A stretch of 64,000 nucleotides of DNA. Source: Halostagnicola sp. A-GB9-2 (GTDB taxonomy: Archaea > Halobacteriota > Halobacteria > Halobacteriales > Natrialbaceae). Location of the stretch: assembly GCF_030068615.1 (NCBI RefSeq), contig NZ_JASJOC010000001.1:124001-188000 (forward strand), given 5' to 3'. A model generated the notes under the pieces. It did not search any database and was not told the DNA's origin. It was given only the letters and a program-made list of their open reading frames with translations. The position numbers and the translations under genes are program-made. Shown piece by piece: positions 6,825 through 14,848 of the stretch (positions within the stretch are counted from its first letter, which is position 1; every line of letters begins with the position of its first letter).

Positions 6825-7911
6825 GAGGGTGTCATAGAACGGTTCGCATACCTATCTTCGACTACCCGACGAACGGTAAGTACAGGACGAGTAGTTACCG
6901 GAGCGTCCATCGGGTCATACAGAACCTGCCAAAAATTTCCTGCTGAATATAGAGGATGAGTTCAGCAAACCGGCTTCGTTTGTTCCAATCGCATTGCGCT
7001 GAATCAGCCGATCCATAGATATGCGAACTGACCGATGACCGGCCACGATGCGCCGCCCTATCTGACAGTCAATAATCTTTTCAGAGTGACATCTATATAT
7101 GCTATCTGAACGTGTATAGGGGTACCTCTGAGCAGTCAGGAGGCACGAGAGATCATGAGCAGAAAACTCAATCCAGCGGATGGTATCCTGCGGAGAACAG
7201 TCCTGAAAGCCAGCGCTGCAGCGGCGGGGGCACTCGCTCTGAGCGGAACAGCGGCCGCCGACGAACACGACGAGGAGGACGACTACGACGACGAGGTTGA
7301 GGTAGACGAACCTCATGGCTTCGAGGTCGATGTCCTCCAGGAGCATGCATCCTTCACCGACGGCGTGGCCGCGACGTTCGAAGTAACCTACGACGACGCT
7401 GACGAACCGATCGTCGTCGACCTCGACGACGCCTCGACCGTCATCCTCGCCGAGGCGACGTGGGAGGAGGGCGCGGAGTCCGGGTGGCACCGCCACCCCG
7501 GGATGTCCATCGTCCGCATGATCGAGGGCGAAATCGAGCACACGATGGAAGACGACTGCGTCCCGCGGACGTACTCGGCGGGTGACGCGTGGATCGACCC
7601 CGGCCACGTCCACAAGGCAGACAGCGAGAGCGGCGCGCTCGCACACGTCACCTTCCTCGGGATCCCCGACGGAGAGCCAGCGACGGAGTGGGTCGAGCCG
7701 GTCGAGTGCTGATAGCCCATTCCTCCGCTCACCCCCTTCGGAGATCGAACCCAGTTCGTGCCACATTCGCGCTGTATATTCAGCAGGGCTCGCTCAACAT
7801 CTCTATTAGCTGATGGAAGTAAGCGCGTTAAGTTCGCATACCTACTTATTGGTCAGTTCACTGAAATAGTGAATGTAATCAACACTGTGGGAAGAGTTCT
7901 ATGACACCCTC
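6825..7911. mobile_element. Transposon-like cassette with inverted ends, carrying a cupin gene and no transposase
   Basis: The ends are a perfect 16-base inverted repeat, GAGGGTGTCATAGAAC at 6825-6840 and its complement at 7896-7911. They are flanked by the direct duplication ttctaca at 6818-6824 and 7912-7918, the footprint of a transposition event. The 1,087-base interior has only one gene, the cupin at 7155-7712. I saw no transposase frame. Secondary repeats are present: gttcgcataccta in direct orientation at 6842-6854 and 7832-7844, and a 13-base inverted pair (cctgctgaatata) at 6939-6951 and 7775-7787. This matches the concept of a mobile insertion cassette mobilised in trans. The right duplication directly adjoins the tnpB element, so the cassette landed at that element's left edge. 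Confidence 0.75.
7155..7712 (+). CDS. Tat-exported cupin-domain protein (cassette cargo)
   Basis: The 185-residue protein begins with a twin-arginine signal (RRTVLKASAAAAGALALSG at about 13-31, then TAAA), so it is probably secreted folded. An acidic linker follows, then a single cupin barrel. Metal-binding motif 1 is GWHRHPGMSIVRMIEGEIEH (HxH and the Glu side) and motif 2 is GDAWIDPGHVHKAD. The three histidines and glutamate suggest a mononuclear metal site. The reaction cannot be told from sequence: dioxygenase-like, isomerase-like or metal/ligand binding are all possible. A TATA box ctatatat (7093-7100) and ggagg (7139-7143) precede the start. It is the only gene within a transposon-like cassette. 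Confidence 0.85.
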   Translation: MSRKLNPADGILRRTVLKASAAAAGALALSGTAAADEHDEEDDYDDEVEVDEPHGFEVDVLQEHASFTDGVAATFEVTYDDADEPIVVDLDDASTVILAEATWEEGAESGWHRHPGMSIVRMIEGEIEHTMEDDCVPRTYSAGDAWIDPGHVHKADSESGALAHVTFLGIPDGEPATEWVEPVEC

Positions 7912-7918
7912 TTCTACA

Positions 7919-9420
7919 GGCTAAGTCCCCGTCCTTAAGGAGCGACCGTAGGGAGCGAGTAAGCGGGGATACAGCCGTCACCTCCGTCTAATAAAAAATC
8001 TTCAAGTGACAACAATTCTATTCAATAAGCAGTGGTCGAAGAAGCGTTCAAATACACAGCAGAGCCCGAGGACACTTCGACTGCCGAGAGTGCGTAGAGC
8101 GCAATTCAAACCTGTCGCGAAGTGTACAACCACGCGCTCACACAAGAGTACAAACCCGCTCCAGACTACAACAAACCATCGTACACCACGATACAGAACA
8201 AGCTTCCTGAGTGGAAGCGCAAGTGGACAGAGTGGAGCAGTGTGTACTCGAAATGCCTACAAATGGCAGTCCGACGAATCAAAAACAGTGAAACTGTCCT
8301 CGACTCGCTCGAAGAACGCGGCTTCGACGTAGGTAAACTCAAGTGGAAAGCACCGCGAGAATACCGTAGCATTTGCTATAACCAGTCTGGCTTTGACGTG
8401 GATAGTAACACGGGTTGATCTGGTCACGCGACCGTAGAACTTTCGAAAATCGGGACGTTCCACTTGAATTTCCACCGACCACTCCCAAGCGACGCTAACA
8501 TCAAGGAAGTCATCCTGAAAAAGCAGAAAACAGGTGACTGGACGGTTAGCATCCTCGTTGAATACGAGGCTGACTATCTTGAGAAACCTGCTGTCGAAGA
8601 CATTGACGTTAGGATACCGTGGGTATAGACCTCGGTATCACGAAGTTCATCCACGATTCGGACGGGCGAGCGTTTTCTCCGTTGGATGAGACTGTAGACC
8701 GAGAACGCATCGAGACGCGGCATCAATCCGTGTCTCGCAAGGAACACGAGTCGAACAACTGGAACAAGGCCCGCCAACGCTTAGCACGAGCATACGAGCG
8801 GTTATCGAACAAGCGTCGAGCGTATCGCGAAGCCCTTGCCAACGCATACACGCAACGATACGACGCGGTGTTCCTTGAAGACCTGAATGTCGGCAGTATG
8901 ATGCAGCAGAACGGGAACAGTCGGAACATCGCGTCGATGTCGTGGTATGAGACGCTGAAAACGTTCGAACGTTTTGGCGAGAAAAACGGCTGCTATGTCG
9001 TACTTGTTCCACCTGAAGGAACGACGAAGCGATGCGTACAGTGTGGTGTGGAGTCGAAAAAACCCTTGTGGGCTCGAGAGCATTCGTGCCCATCGTGCGG
9101 GTTTGAGACGGACCGTGACCAGAACGCTGCTCTTGAGGTACAGCGTCTTGGGTTGCTCGAACTGGGAGTGGTTGAAGATGAGTTAGGATTAGGTCAGGAA
9201 CTGGCCGAATCAACGCCCGCTGAGACTGGAACCTCTGCGGGGTCGCGCTCTAGCTCGTCTAGAGACGTGATTCCTGCAAGTACCGTCGTTGACACAGAAA
9301 GCCCCATCTGCTCACGGGCGCAAAGCGCCCGTTCGCATGGTCCGTGAGACCGTCGATCTCACGGTACCCTCAAGGAACGAGCCGCGGTAGCGGCGAGTGA
9401 GTAGGGTGGGGTAGTTCACT
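7919..9420 (+). mobile_element. Decayed IS200/IS605-type element with tnpB only (IS1341-like)
   Basis: A tnpB gene is flanked by related subterminal sequences. The left end (about 7935-7965) reads ccttaaggagcgac...gcgagtaagcgggg and the right end (about 9370-9412) ccctcaaggaacgagc...gcgagtgagtagggtgggg. The right end includes the hairpin gccgc-ggta-gcggc, the kind of structured 3' end that yields an omega-type guide RNA in this family. No tnpA is present. The exact edges are approximate because this family makes no target duplications. The cupin cassette is inserted immediately next to its left end. Confidence 0.65.
8006..9347 (+). pseudogene. tnpB: TnpB (RNA-guided nuclease family), interrupted
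   Basis: The catalytic half is intact: VGIDLGI with the first RuvC Asp (8619 on), FLEDLNVGSM with the Glu, a zinc finger CVQC...CPSC and the last Asp in DRDQNAA. The N-terminal half is broken. The frame VEEAFKY... is read through an in-frame TAG near 8095, and another TGA occurs at 8416 after VDSNTG. A one-base loss near 8611 shifts the frame just before the RuvC core, and the extreme N-terminus is also out of frame. The full-length nuclease therefore cannot be made. TnpB proteins use an RNA from the element's 3' end to cut DNA and keep the element in place; this copy can at most supply that RNA or a fragment. Confidence 0.85.
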
Positions 9421-9549
9421 TGGTTACAGTAATCGTCCCGATACAGTACCGAGTCTCTCGCTTGACTCCACCGTGGATCCGACGGTTACGAGGGACTTGG
9501 ATAAATATCCGAAACGTTTTATAGTATTTGGCAGTAAATGTTCGCAAAC

Positions 9550-10242
9550 ATGACAATTAAACAACCTGTGGGTTCGCTAAAAGACGCTGGACCGACTGCT
9601 TCTCTAAAACTCGTCGGTCGGTGGCTACTCCTTCTGGGCACCCCGATCGCACTCGCAGCGGTGTTGTGGTTTCATCCGGCCGCTGGCGAAGAGGTGTACT
9701 CCAATCTCGAACCGGTTGCTGACACGTGGTTCTACATTCACATCCTCCTCTTGCCTCTCTTTGGCCTGCTCGGAGTCGTCCTCTACGTACTTCTGGCCGG
9801 TTATCGGGGCACCACTGCGACCATCGGACGGATCGGAATCGCGGGATACCTCGTCTGTTACATCGCGTTCGAATCGATCGCTGGCATCGCAACTGGAATC
9901 CTCCTCCGAGAGTCACAGAACCTCTCCACCGAACAGCAGGAGGGCGTCGAAGCCGTCCTTCAGGTGATTTTTACGGAGCCGATAAACGGGGTGGTCGGGG
10001 TACTGGCCCTACTCGGGACCATCGGAATCCTTCTCGCAGTCGTCGCTATCGGCGTTGTACTGCGCCGTTCGGGTGCCCCGCTCGTCCCCCTCGTCTTACT
10101 CGGTGGCGCACCGATCGCCATCGTCGCTCACGGGAGTGGGTTGGCGGATGTGATCGGGATGGTTCTGTTCGCCACCGGCGTCGCGTGGCTCGAATTCGGA
10201 TGGACATCGACTGACGAAACGGAATTCAAGCAGGGAAACTGA
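9550..10242 (+). CDS. Six-helix hypothetical membrane protein
   Basis: The product (230 residues from the chosen start) has about six hydrophobic segments, including WLLLLGTPIALAAVLWF, IHILLLPLFGLLGVVLYVLL, IGIAGYLVCYIAFESIAGI, a long C-terminal pair and VIGMVLFATGVAWLEFGW. Short acidic ends face outward or inward. I do not recognise a functional family. A TATA box tttatagt (9518-9525) lies about 28 bases before the ATG at 9550, so leaderless initiation there is more likely than at the ATG at 9538, which would be too close to the promoter. It is a lone plus-strand gene right after the tnpB element. Confidence 0.7.
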   Translation: MTIKQPVGSLKDAGPTASLKLVGRWLLLLGTPIALAAVLWFHPAAGEEVYSNLEPVADTWFYIHILLLPLFGLLGVVLYVLLAGYRGTTATIGRIGIAGYLVCYIAFESIAGIATGILLRESQNLSTEQQEGVEAVLQVIFTEPINGVVGVLALLGTIGILLAVVAIGVVLRRSGAPLVPLVLLGGAPIAIVAHGSGLADVIGMVLFATGVAWLEFGWTSTDETEFKQGN

Positions 10243-10474
10243 AATCGACAGCCGATGAAGTGCCCCCTCGCACAATCATCGAGGTTGCAAGGCATAAATC
10301 GTGTCGAGCGCCGCTCTCGAGCCGGAACGCCGTTCGGCCACGAACAGCGACGCCGGTACTCGACGACGCGACGTTCGCCGAACGGACGGCGGCGGTTCGA
10401 GACGCGCTCGTGTGACCGGTTCGCACTACCGACGAACGTAAGGGAACCGATCGGTTACGACTGTTTCAATCACG
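10243..10474. other. Spacer with a possible gene fragment
   Basis: No complete gene is visible. In one plus-strand frame a stretch ending near 10413 reads like a real C-terminus (TPVLDDATFAERTAAVRDALV then stop), but no start or upstream continuation was found. It may be the tail of a deleted gene. Confidence 0.25.
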
Positions 10475-10639
10475 ATGACCGAGGAACCAGAAGACGAAAC
10501 CGAACATCACCTTCGAGAAGCGCTCCAGCACATTAGCGAGGCCCGAGACGGCGAACTCAGAAAGACGAACGACGTCGCGCTCGAGGAGGTCTCGAAGACG
10601 GTGTCGGCGGTGTTGCGCGAACACAGACAGGACGAGTGA
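10475..10639 (+). CDS. Small acidic hypothetical protein, 54 residues
   Basis: An ATG at 10475 opens a 54-codon frame, MTEEPEDETEHHLREALQ..., ending REHRQDE and TGA. The composition is strongly acidic and helical (LREALQHISEARDGEL), with no transmembrane segment or cysteine. Amphipathic helices and halophilic codon use make it look genuine even though it is short. I know no function. It lies alone between the membrane protein and the convergent binding-protein gene. Confidence 0.55.
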   Translation: MTEEPEDETEHHLREALQHISEARDGELRKTNDVALEEVSKTVSAVLREHRQDE

Positions 10640-10805
10640 TGCGCCGTCGCCGGAACACGAATCAGATCATGCAAGTAAAGCGGAGAACTCCGCACCGATA
10701 CCAAGTCGATCCGTGGATCTACCGCTGAGGGGGGCTGTTGACCCGGATAGACGAACTCAGAGAGTGAGTACCGTATTAGACTCCCCTTGGTGATCTCACT
10801 CTCGT

Positions 10806-12353
10806 TTACTGGAGCCGGAGGTTCCGAAGTCCGTGGGTATACATTGTCGGATGGACATCGAAATTCTTCACTCGGTTTCGAGTTCCCGAAACAGTTTCTT
10901 TGTATGTTAGCATTCCCAGCGGGGTATCATCGTGTACGATCGTCTGCAGTTCGTCGTATATCTCTTTTCGTTCTTCAACGTCTGTCACACGTCGCCCTCG
11001 TTCAATCAGTTCGTCGGCCTCCGGGTTGTCGTAACCCGTATGTATCTGTGAATCTGTCGAGTGGTAAAACGTCATGGCACGATCCGGGTCTGCTACCCAA
11101 AAGAAGTTGTACGACCACAGACCTACATCGAACTCGCCTGCCTCCATGTCTTCTTGGATCGCGGCTACCTCGGTCACGAGTATCTCGATATCGATCCCCA
11201 CTTCACTGAGTTGGTCCTGAATTACCTCCGAAATGAGTTCCAATTCGGGTTGCCGGGTGTAGGTTCGGAGCACGATCTCGAAGGGAGTCCCATCGCGTTG
11301 ACGGGGGGTGCCCTCCTCTGGGGTAGCCTCCCAACCGGCATCTTCCAACAGGGCTCTCGCTCGTTCAGGATCGTATTCGTACGGCTCGAGGGACGTATTC
11401 GCCCAATCGCTCACTGATGGATCGAACGGTCCCACAGCGGCACTTCCCAGATCGCTAAGAACTGTCTCAACGATTGTTTGCATATCGATCGCGTGGTTGA
11501 CTGCCTTCCTGACCCGGACGTCGTCGAACGGTGGCCTCCGAACGTTATATGCCAAAAAACGATTATTAGTAGTCGGCGTTATACTGAGTTCCACGTCATC
11601 GTTTTCCGATAAGTCTTCCAGGGCCGACGCTGAAAGGTTGTATGAAATATCGAGTTCGTTCGCTTCAAGACTGAATACGCTCGTTTGGCTGTCTTGGATT
11701 CCCTCGTAGACAACCCGATTGATTTGGGGCAACGATTCGTAGTAGTCGGAATTCTTCGTTGCGACGAGCCTCTCGTTCATCTGCCAGGACTCGAAGACGT
11801 ACGGTCCGGTTCCGACCGGTTCCTCAAACTCCCCCGAATCAGTCGTTGAATCCGAACTAATTATTGAGGCGTATGGATGTGATAAATACGACGGGAGCGG
11901 TGAGAATGGGGTGGTCGTCGTGATTTGCACTTCGTACCTATCCGTTGTGGCGACTTCTTCAACGGGTAGCGGAGACAAGAGACTCGATTCAGCAAACGCT
12001 CTGGACAGAGAGTGTTCGACTGATTTGCCGGTTAGATCTGTCCCATCATGGAACTGCACGTCATCTCGAATGTCGAACGTCCAGGTTCGGTTGTCGTCAG
12101 TTACTGTCCAGTCAGTGGCTAGCTGTGGCTGGATTTCTAGTTCAGGGGAGACGCGACACAGTGATTCATAGACGCCAATTTGCCCTAGCGGTCCACCCCC
12201 GTGATCGACCGGATCGATGGATTCCGGAATATATGTCCCTCCAATCCGAATGGTCGAAGATTGCGCAGTGTCGGACGAACAGCCTGCGATGGATCCAACC
12301 GCAGCTGTACCGAGCCCGGCTGCGAGAAGCCGTCGTCGAGTGTATTGAGTCAT
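10806..12353 (-). CDS. ABC-transporter substrate-binding lipoprotein, family 5 (peptide/nickel type)
   Basis: The 515-residue protein has a Tat signal with lipobox: TRRRLLAAGLGTAAVGSIAGC, cleaved before Cys at about 25. The mature part is a family 5 solute-binding protein with the hallmarks TIRIGGTYIPESIDPVDHG, LATDWTVTDDNRTWTFDIRD, VQFHDGTDLTGKSVEHSL, VGTGPYVFESW and FLAYNVRRPPFDDVRVRKAV. Such proteins bind oligopeptides, nickel chelates or related ligands outside the membrane. No permease or ATPase genes are adjacent, so it is an orphan receptor. Its position between the two cobalamin blocks makes a corrinoid or cobalt/nickel ligand tempting, but that is unproven. A TATA-like tttttatta about 30 bases before the start suggests a short leader. 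Confidence 0.88.
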   Translation of the reverse strand: MTQYTRRRLLAAGLGTAAVGSIAGCSSDTAQSSTIRIGGTYIPESIDPVDHGGGPLGQIGVYESLCRVSPELEIQPQLATDWTVTDDNRTWTFDIRDDVQFHDGTDLTGKSVEHSLSRAFAESSLLSPLPVEEVATTDRYEVQITTTTPFSPLPSYLSHPYASIISSDSTTDSGEFEEPVGTGPYVFESWQMNERLVATKNSDYYESLPQINRVVYEGIQDSQTSVFSLEANELDISYNLSASALEDLSENDDVELSITPTTNNRFLAYNVRRPPFDDVRVRKAVNHAIDMQTIVETVLSDLGSAAVGPFDPSVSDWANTSLEPYEYDPERARALLEDAGWEATPEEGTPRQRDGTPFEIVLRTYTRQPELELISEVIQDQLSEVGIDIEILVTEVAAIQEDMEAGEFDVGLWSYNFFWVADPDRAMTFYHSTDSQIHTGYDNPEADELIERGRRVTDVEERKEIYDELQTIVHDDTPLGMLTYKETVSGTRNRVKNFDVHPTMYTHGLRNLRLQ

Positions 12354-12492
12354 GTATTATTAACAGTATGGTCTACAGTAATAAAAACTATGATATGGAT
12401 CGAGTTCCTTAATATCAACTATGAGGGTGAATTTTCTACCGGATTGTCCTATCCGTATGATGCAGTCTCGTTTGCTCTTTGAAGTCCTCAAT

Positions 12493-12838
12493 TCACGACT
12501 CGCTCCGCAGACACAGGTATCTCCACAAGGCGGGAAACCCCGCGCCGCGACACCGTTCTCTTCGAAAGAGCGAGAGAGATAGTTCACACCGCGTTCGCGT
12601 CTCGAAGTCCGCCCGAACGGGAAACTTGCAGGCTGACGATCCTGAGGTGTCACCACTAATAATCATCACATCGAACTCACAGGCGGCGGCTAACGTGAAA
12701 ATCTTCTGTGGGTCGGTCCATGGCTGCGGATTCAGGAGTAGGGTCGATAGGCTGCAGGTTCCTGTCATCAATTCCGAGAATATACGTCAGGAAATCTTCG
12801 GCCACTTTCGACCCTCGGTTTCTGACGAACGCGTTCCG
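12493..12838 (-). pseudogene. Probable remnant of a PIN-domain (VapC-like) gene
   Basis: Two minus-strand frames appear to be pieces of one protein. The first, 12838 to the TGA at 12677, contains GSKVAEDFLTYILGIDDRNL and ends EDFHVSRRL. The other frame resumes at the same spot as LAAACEFDVMIISGDTSG. Joined across a small indel they read EDFHV-LAAACEFDVMIISGD, which resembles the C-terminal half of PIN nucleases (histidine helix, then a strand ending in Asp). No start codon or first catalytic Asp is recognisable, and the tail after GDTSG looks random. If correct this is a dead toxin fragment. The match rests on pattern memory only. Confidence 0.35.
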
Positions 12839-13044
12839 TTATTGGATTAACCTGTCAGAGAGAATTAAACACCGTTTCGTTGGTCCTCCGCGAACACGTG
12901 CAGGGCGAATAAGTTACCGTCACCGGAAGGGAAGCGGTGGTTCCGGGCGGATGTTGGTCTCGCATCTAGTAAATATTCTCTATAAGTTAATTACATATAA
13001 TAAATCAACGCTCTCAAGTATTACCGTCTCACGAAACTGCTTAT
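12839..13044. other. AT-rich non-coding spacer before the methyltransferase gene
   Basis: No gene is seen here. The stretch 12965-13015 is markedly AT-rich (ctctataagttaattac, then acatataataaatc) and probably contains the promoter of the methyltransferase at 13068. Confidence 0.5.
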
Positions 13045-13062
13045 CGTCTTCGTCCGAAGACG
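13045..13062 (+). promoter_or_regulatory. Perfect hairpin just before the methyltransferase start
   Basis: Arms cgtcttcg and cgaagacg (8 bases each) with a 2-base loop end six bases before the ATG. In DNA this is a near-perfect palindrome suitable for a dimeric regulator. In RNA it would block the initiation region. It could therefore control transcription or translation of the methyltransferase; neither is proven. Confidence 0.45.
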
Positions 13063-13067
13063 GCATC

Positions 13068-13748
13068 ATGACGCGACACGATCAGACGGGCGAGGAAATC
13101 AAGGCGACTGTCCAACAGTACTGGGACGGCCGCGCCGATTCGTTCGACGACGACAGCCAACACGGCATTCACAGCGACGAGCAACGGGAGGCGTGGCTGT
13201 CGGTGCTGCGGCCGTGGACGGGCGAGCCACCGAAGAAGGTCCTCGATGTCGGCTGCGGCACCGGCGTGATCTCGCTGCTGCTGGCGGAACTCGGTCACGA
13301 TGTCACGGGCGTCGACTTCGCGCCGGAAATGCTCGAGCAGGCGCGAACGAAGGTCGAGCAGTCGGAACTGTCCGCCGAGTTCCAGCGCGGAGACGCGGAG
13401 AACTTGGCGCAGTGCGACGACGCCTACGACCTAGTAACGGCGCGACACCTCATCTGGACGCTGCCGACCCCCGAAAATGCAATCGACGAATGGCGTCGCG
13501 TTGTCCAGCCCGGTGGTCGTCTCGTCTTGATCGAGGGCCACTGGGACTTTTCCGAGGTGTTCGAGGGGTACGAAGAAATCCACGACGACCTGCCGCTGTA
13601 CGACGGTCGGCCACCCGAAGAGCTGGCGATGTTTCTCAGAGAACAGGGTCTCGAAAACGTCGAGTACGAACCTCTGGAGGAGTCTGAGCTCTGGGGACAG
13701 GAGCCAAATTACGAGAAGTACATCATGGTCGGCGACGTGTCCGAGTAG
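13068..13748 (+). CDS. Class I SAM-dependent methyltransferase (UbiE-like)
   Basis: The 226-residue protein has a standard Rossmann methyltransferase core: KKVLDVGCGTGVISLLLAEL (motif I), VTGVDFAPEMLEQAR (motif II), YDLVTARHLIWTLPTPENAI and PGGRLVLIEGHW. The substrate domain is not diagnostic. A much longer open frame runs upstream to 12708, but the AT-rich promoter-like DNA and the hairpin there argue for the ATG at 13068, where protein-like sequence begins (MTRHDQTGEEIKA). It is convergent with the cobN-cbiC-cbiE operon and lies inside the cobalamin locus. A role in corrin methylation or in metabolising another small molecule is possible but not shown. Confidence 0.85.
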   Translation: MTRHDQTGEEIKATVQQYWDGRADSFDDDSQHGIHSDEQREAWLSVLRPWTGEPPKKVLDVGCGTGVISLLLAELGHDVTGVDFAPEMLEQARTKVEQSELSAEFQRGDAENLAQCDDAYDLVTARHLIWTLPTPENAIDEWRRVVQPGGRLVLIEGHWDFSEVFEGYEEIHDDLPLYDGRPPEELAMFLREQGLENVEYEPLEESELWGQEPNYEKYIMVGDVSE

Positions 13749-13909
13749 CTCATTCTGCCCCATGCCGTCGTGGGTTTTCCTCGCACGAGCATGGTATAGC
13801 GCAGGCGGTGCGGTACGAACCGCTCATTGTCGTTCACTGGATCAGTGTGTAGCGCCCGGTCGGAGACGAAACGGCGAGTCGGGCCCGTCCGAACGTGACT
13901 CGAGTCAGG

Positions 13910-14848
13910 CTACGATACGGGCTGTCTAACCGCCAACACGACCAGATCCGAAAACGGTGTATCCGCCTCGCCGCTCCCGCCGGCGTGTTCCGATAGCTCG
14001 CCGAGCGTAAACCGGTGGATCTCCTCCTCGTCGTGGGTTAGCTTCTCGAGTACCAGCGCCTCGAGATCCGGGTCGGCTCCCTCCTCGAGCAGGAACTGCG
14101 CGAGGTCGCCGGGCATTCGGTCGTAGGGCCGGGGAAGCACCAGCGCGTGCCGGCCGTCAACCGTCACAGCACTCGCCAACCGAGCCATGTCGGCCTCGAG
14201 GTCGCCGCTCTTGTGCAACGTGACGAACTCGGTGTCCTCCATCGGCGTTCGGGCCCGGCTCGCGGCCATCTGGAGCGAGGAGATGCCGGGGATGACGCGA
14301 ACCGGAATCTCGGTGGAGTTGCGTTCTATCGCGTCCTGACGAGCGTGCGAGTCAGGGCTCGTCGAGCTTTGCTCGACGGCGTCCTGCTGAGTCTGCGAAG
14401 CAGGGCTCGTGGAAACTCGTTCCACGGCGTCCTGACGAGCGTGCGAGTCAGGGCTCGTCGAGCTTTGCTCGACGGCGTCCTGCACTTTGCCGACGAACTG
14501 GTAACCGGAATGGTTCGGATCGCCCATCGCGACGGCAGTTCCGGACTCGCCGGCCGCGACGCGCCGACCGAACTCCTCGAGGGCGTCGGCCTCGTCCTTG
14601 TAACCGCAGGTCAGCAGGTCGGCGTCGGTGAACTCCTCGACGAACTCCACAACGGTCGTAAAGCCGACGACGACGTCCGCGTCCCGAATTGCCCGGCGTC
14701 CTCGAGGCGTGAGGTACTCCGGGTTCCCGGGGCCGACGCCGACGGCGTAGACGGGTTCGTCCGCGTCTTCGTCGATGACGGGTTCCGAACTCGCCGCAGC
14801 GAACGTCGCCGGATCCGGCCCCGCCTCGAGATCGTACTCGTCGCTCAT
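13910..14848 (-). CDS. cbiE: Cobalt-precorrin-7 C5-methyltransferase CbiE with repeat insertion
   Basis: Tetrapyrrole methylase that methylates C5, partner of CbiT. Signatures are VYAVGVGPGNPEYLTPRG (about 29-46), DADVVVGFTTVVEFV, TAVAMGDPNHSGYQFVGK, RVIPGISSLQMAASR and ALVLPRPYDRMPGDLAQFL, followed by EEIHRFTLGEL. The protein is 312 residues, clearly longer than usual CbiE (about 200-240). Besides a leader of about 28 residues it carries an insertion of some 50 residues between GKVQDAVE and IPVRVIPG, made of three 16-residue repeats. The insertion separates the second and third SAM loops, a surface position, so the enzyme may still fold. Its start overlaps the cbiC stop by 4 bases (ATGA). 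Confidence 0.88.
   Translation of the reverse strand: MSDEYDLEAGPDPATFAAASSEPVIDEDADEPVYAVGVGPGNPEYLTPRGRRAIRDADVVVGFTTVVEFVEEFTDADLLTCGYKDEADALEEFGRRVAAGESGTAVAMGDPNHSGYQFVGKVQDAVEQSSTSPDSHARQDAVERVSTSPASQTQQDAVEQSSTSPDSHARQDAIERNSTEIPVRVIPGISSLQMAASRARTPMEDTEFVTLHKSGDLEADMARLASAVTVDGRHALVLPRPYDRMPGDLAQFLLEEGADPDLEALVLEKLTHDEEEIHRFTLGELSEHAGGSGEADTPFSDLVVLAVRQPVS
14332..14475. repeat. Three in-frame 48-base hairpin repeats inside cbiE
   Basis: Units are 14332-14379, 14380-14427 and 14428-14475. Units 1 and 3 are identical; unit 2 differs at about a quarter of its positions. Each unit forms two hairpins. Hairpin A has arms cctgac/gtcagg in units 1 and 3 but cctgct/agcagg in unit 2. Hairpin B has arms cgtcgagc/gctcgacg versus cgtggaa/ttccacg. 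The changes are paired, so the stems are kept while the encoded amino acids change. A degenerate fourth unit may lie on the low-coordinate side. The 48-base length keeps the cbiE frame. Confidence 0.9.

Noticed and set aside
7713-7830. Transposase remnant inside the cupin cassette
   Set aside because: Short frames around the cupin gene gave no recognisable transposase motif, so the cassette is listed as lacking one.
12708-13067. Longer start for the methyltransferase
   Set aside because: The upstream stretch crosses AT-rich promoter-like DNA and a hairpin and encodes no conserved sequence.
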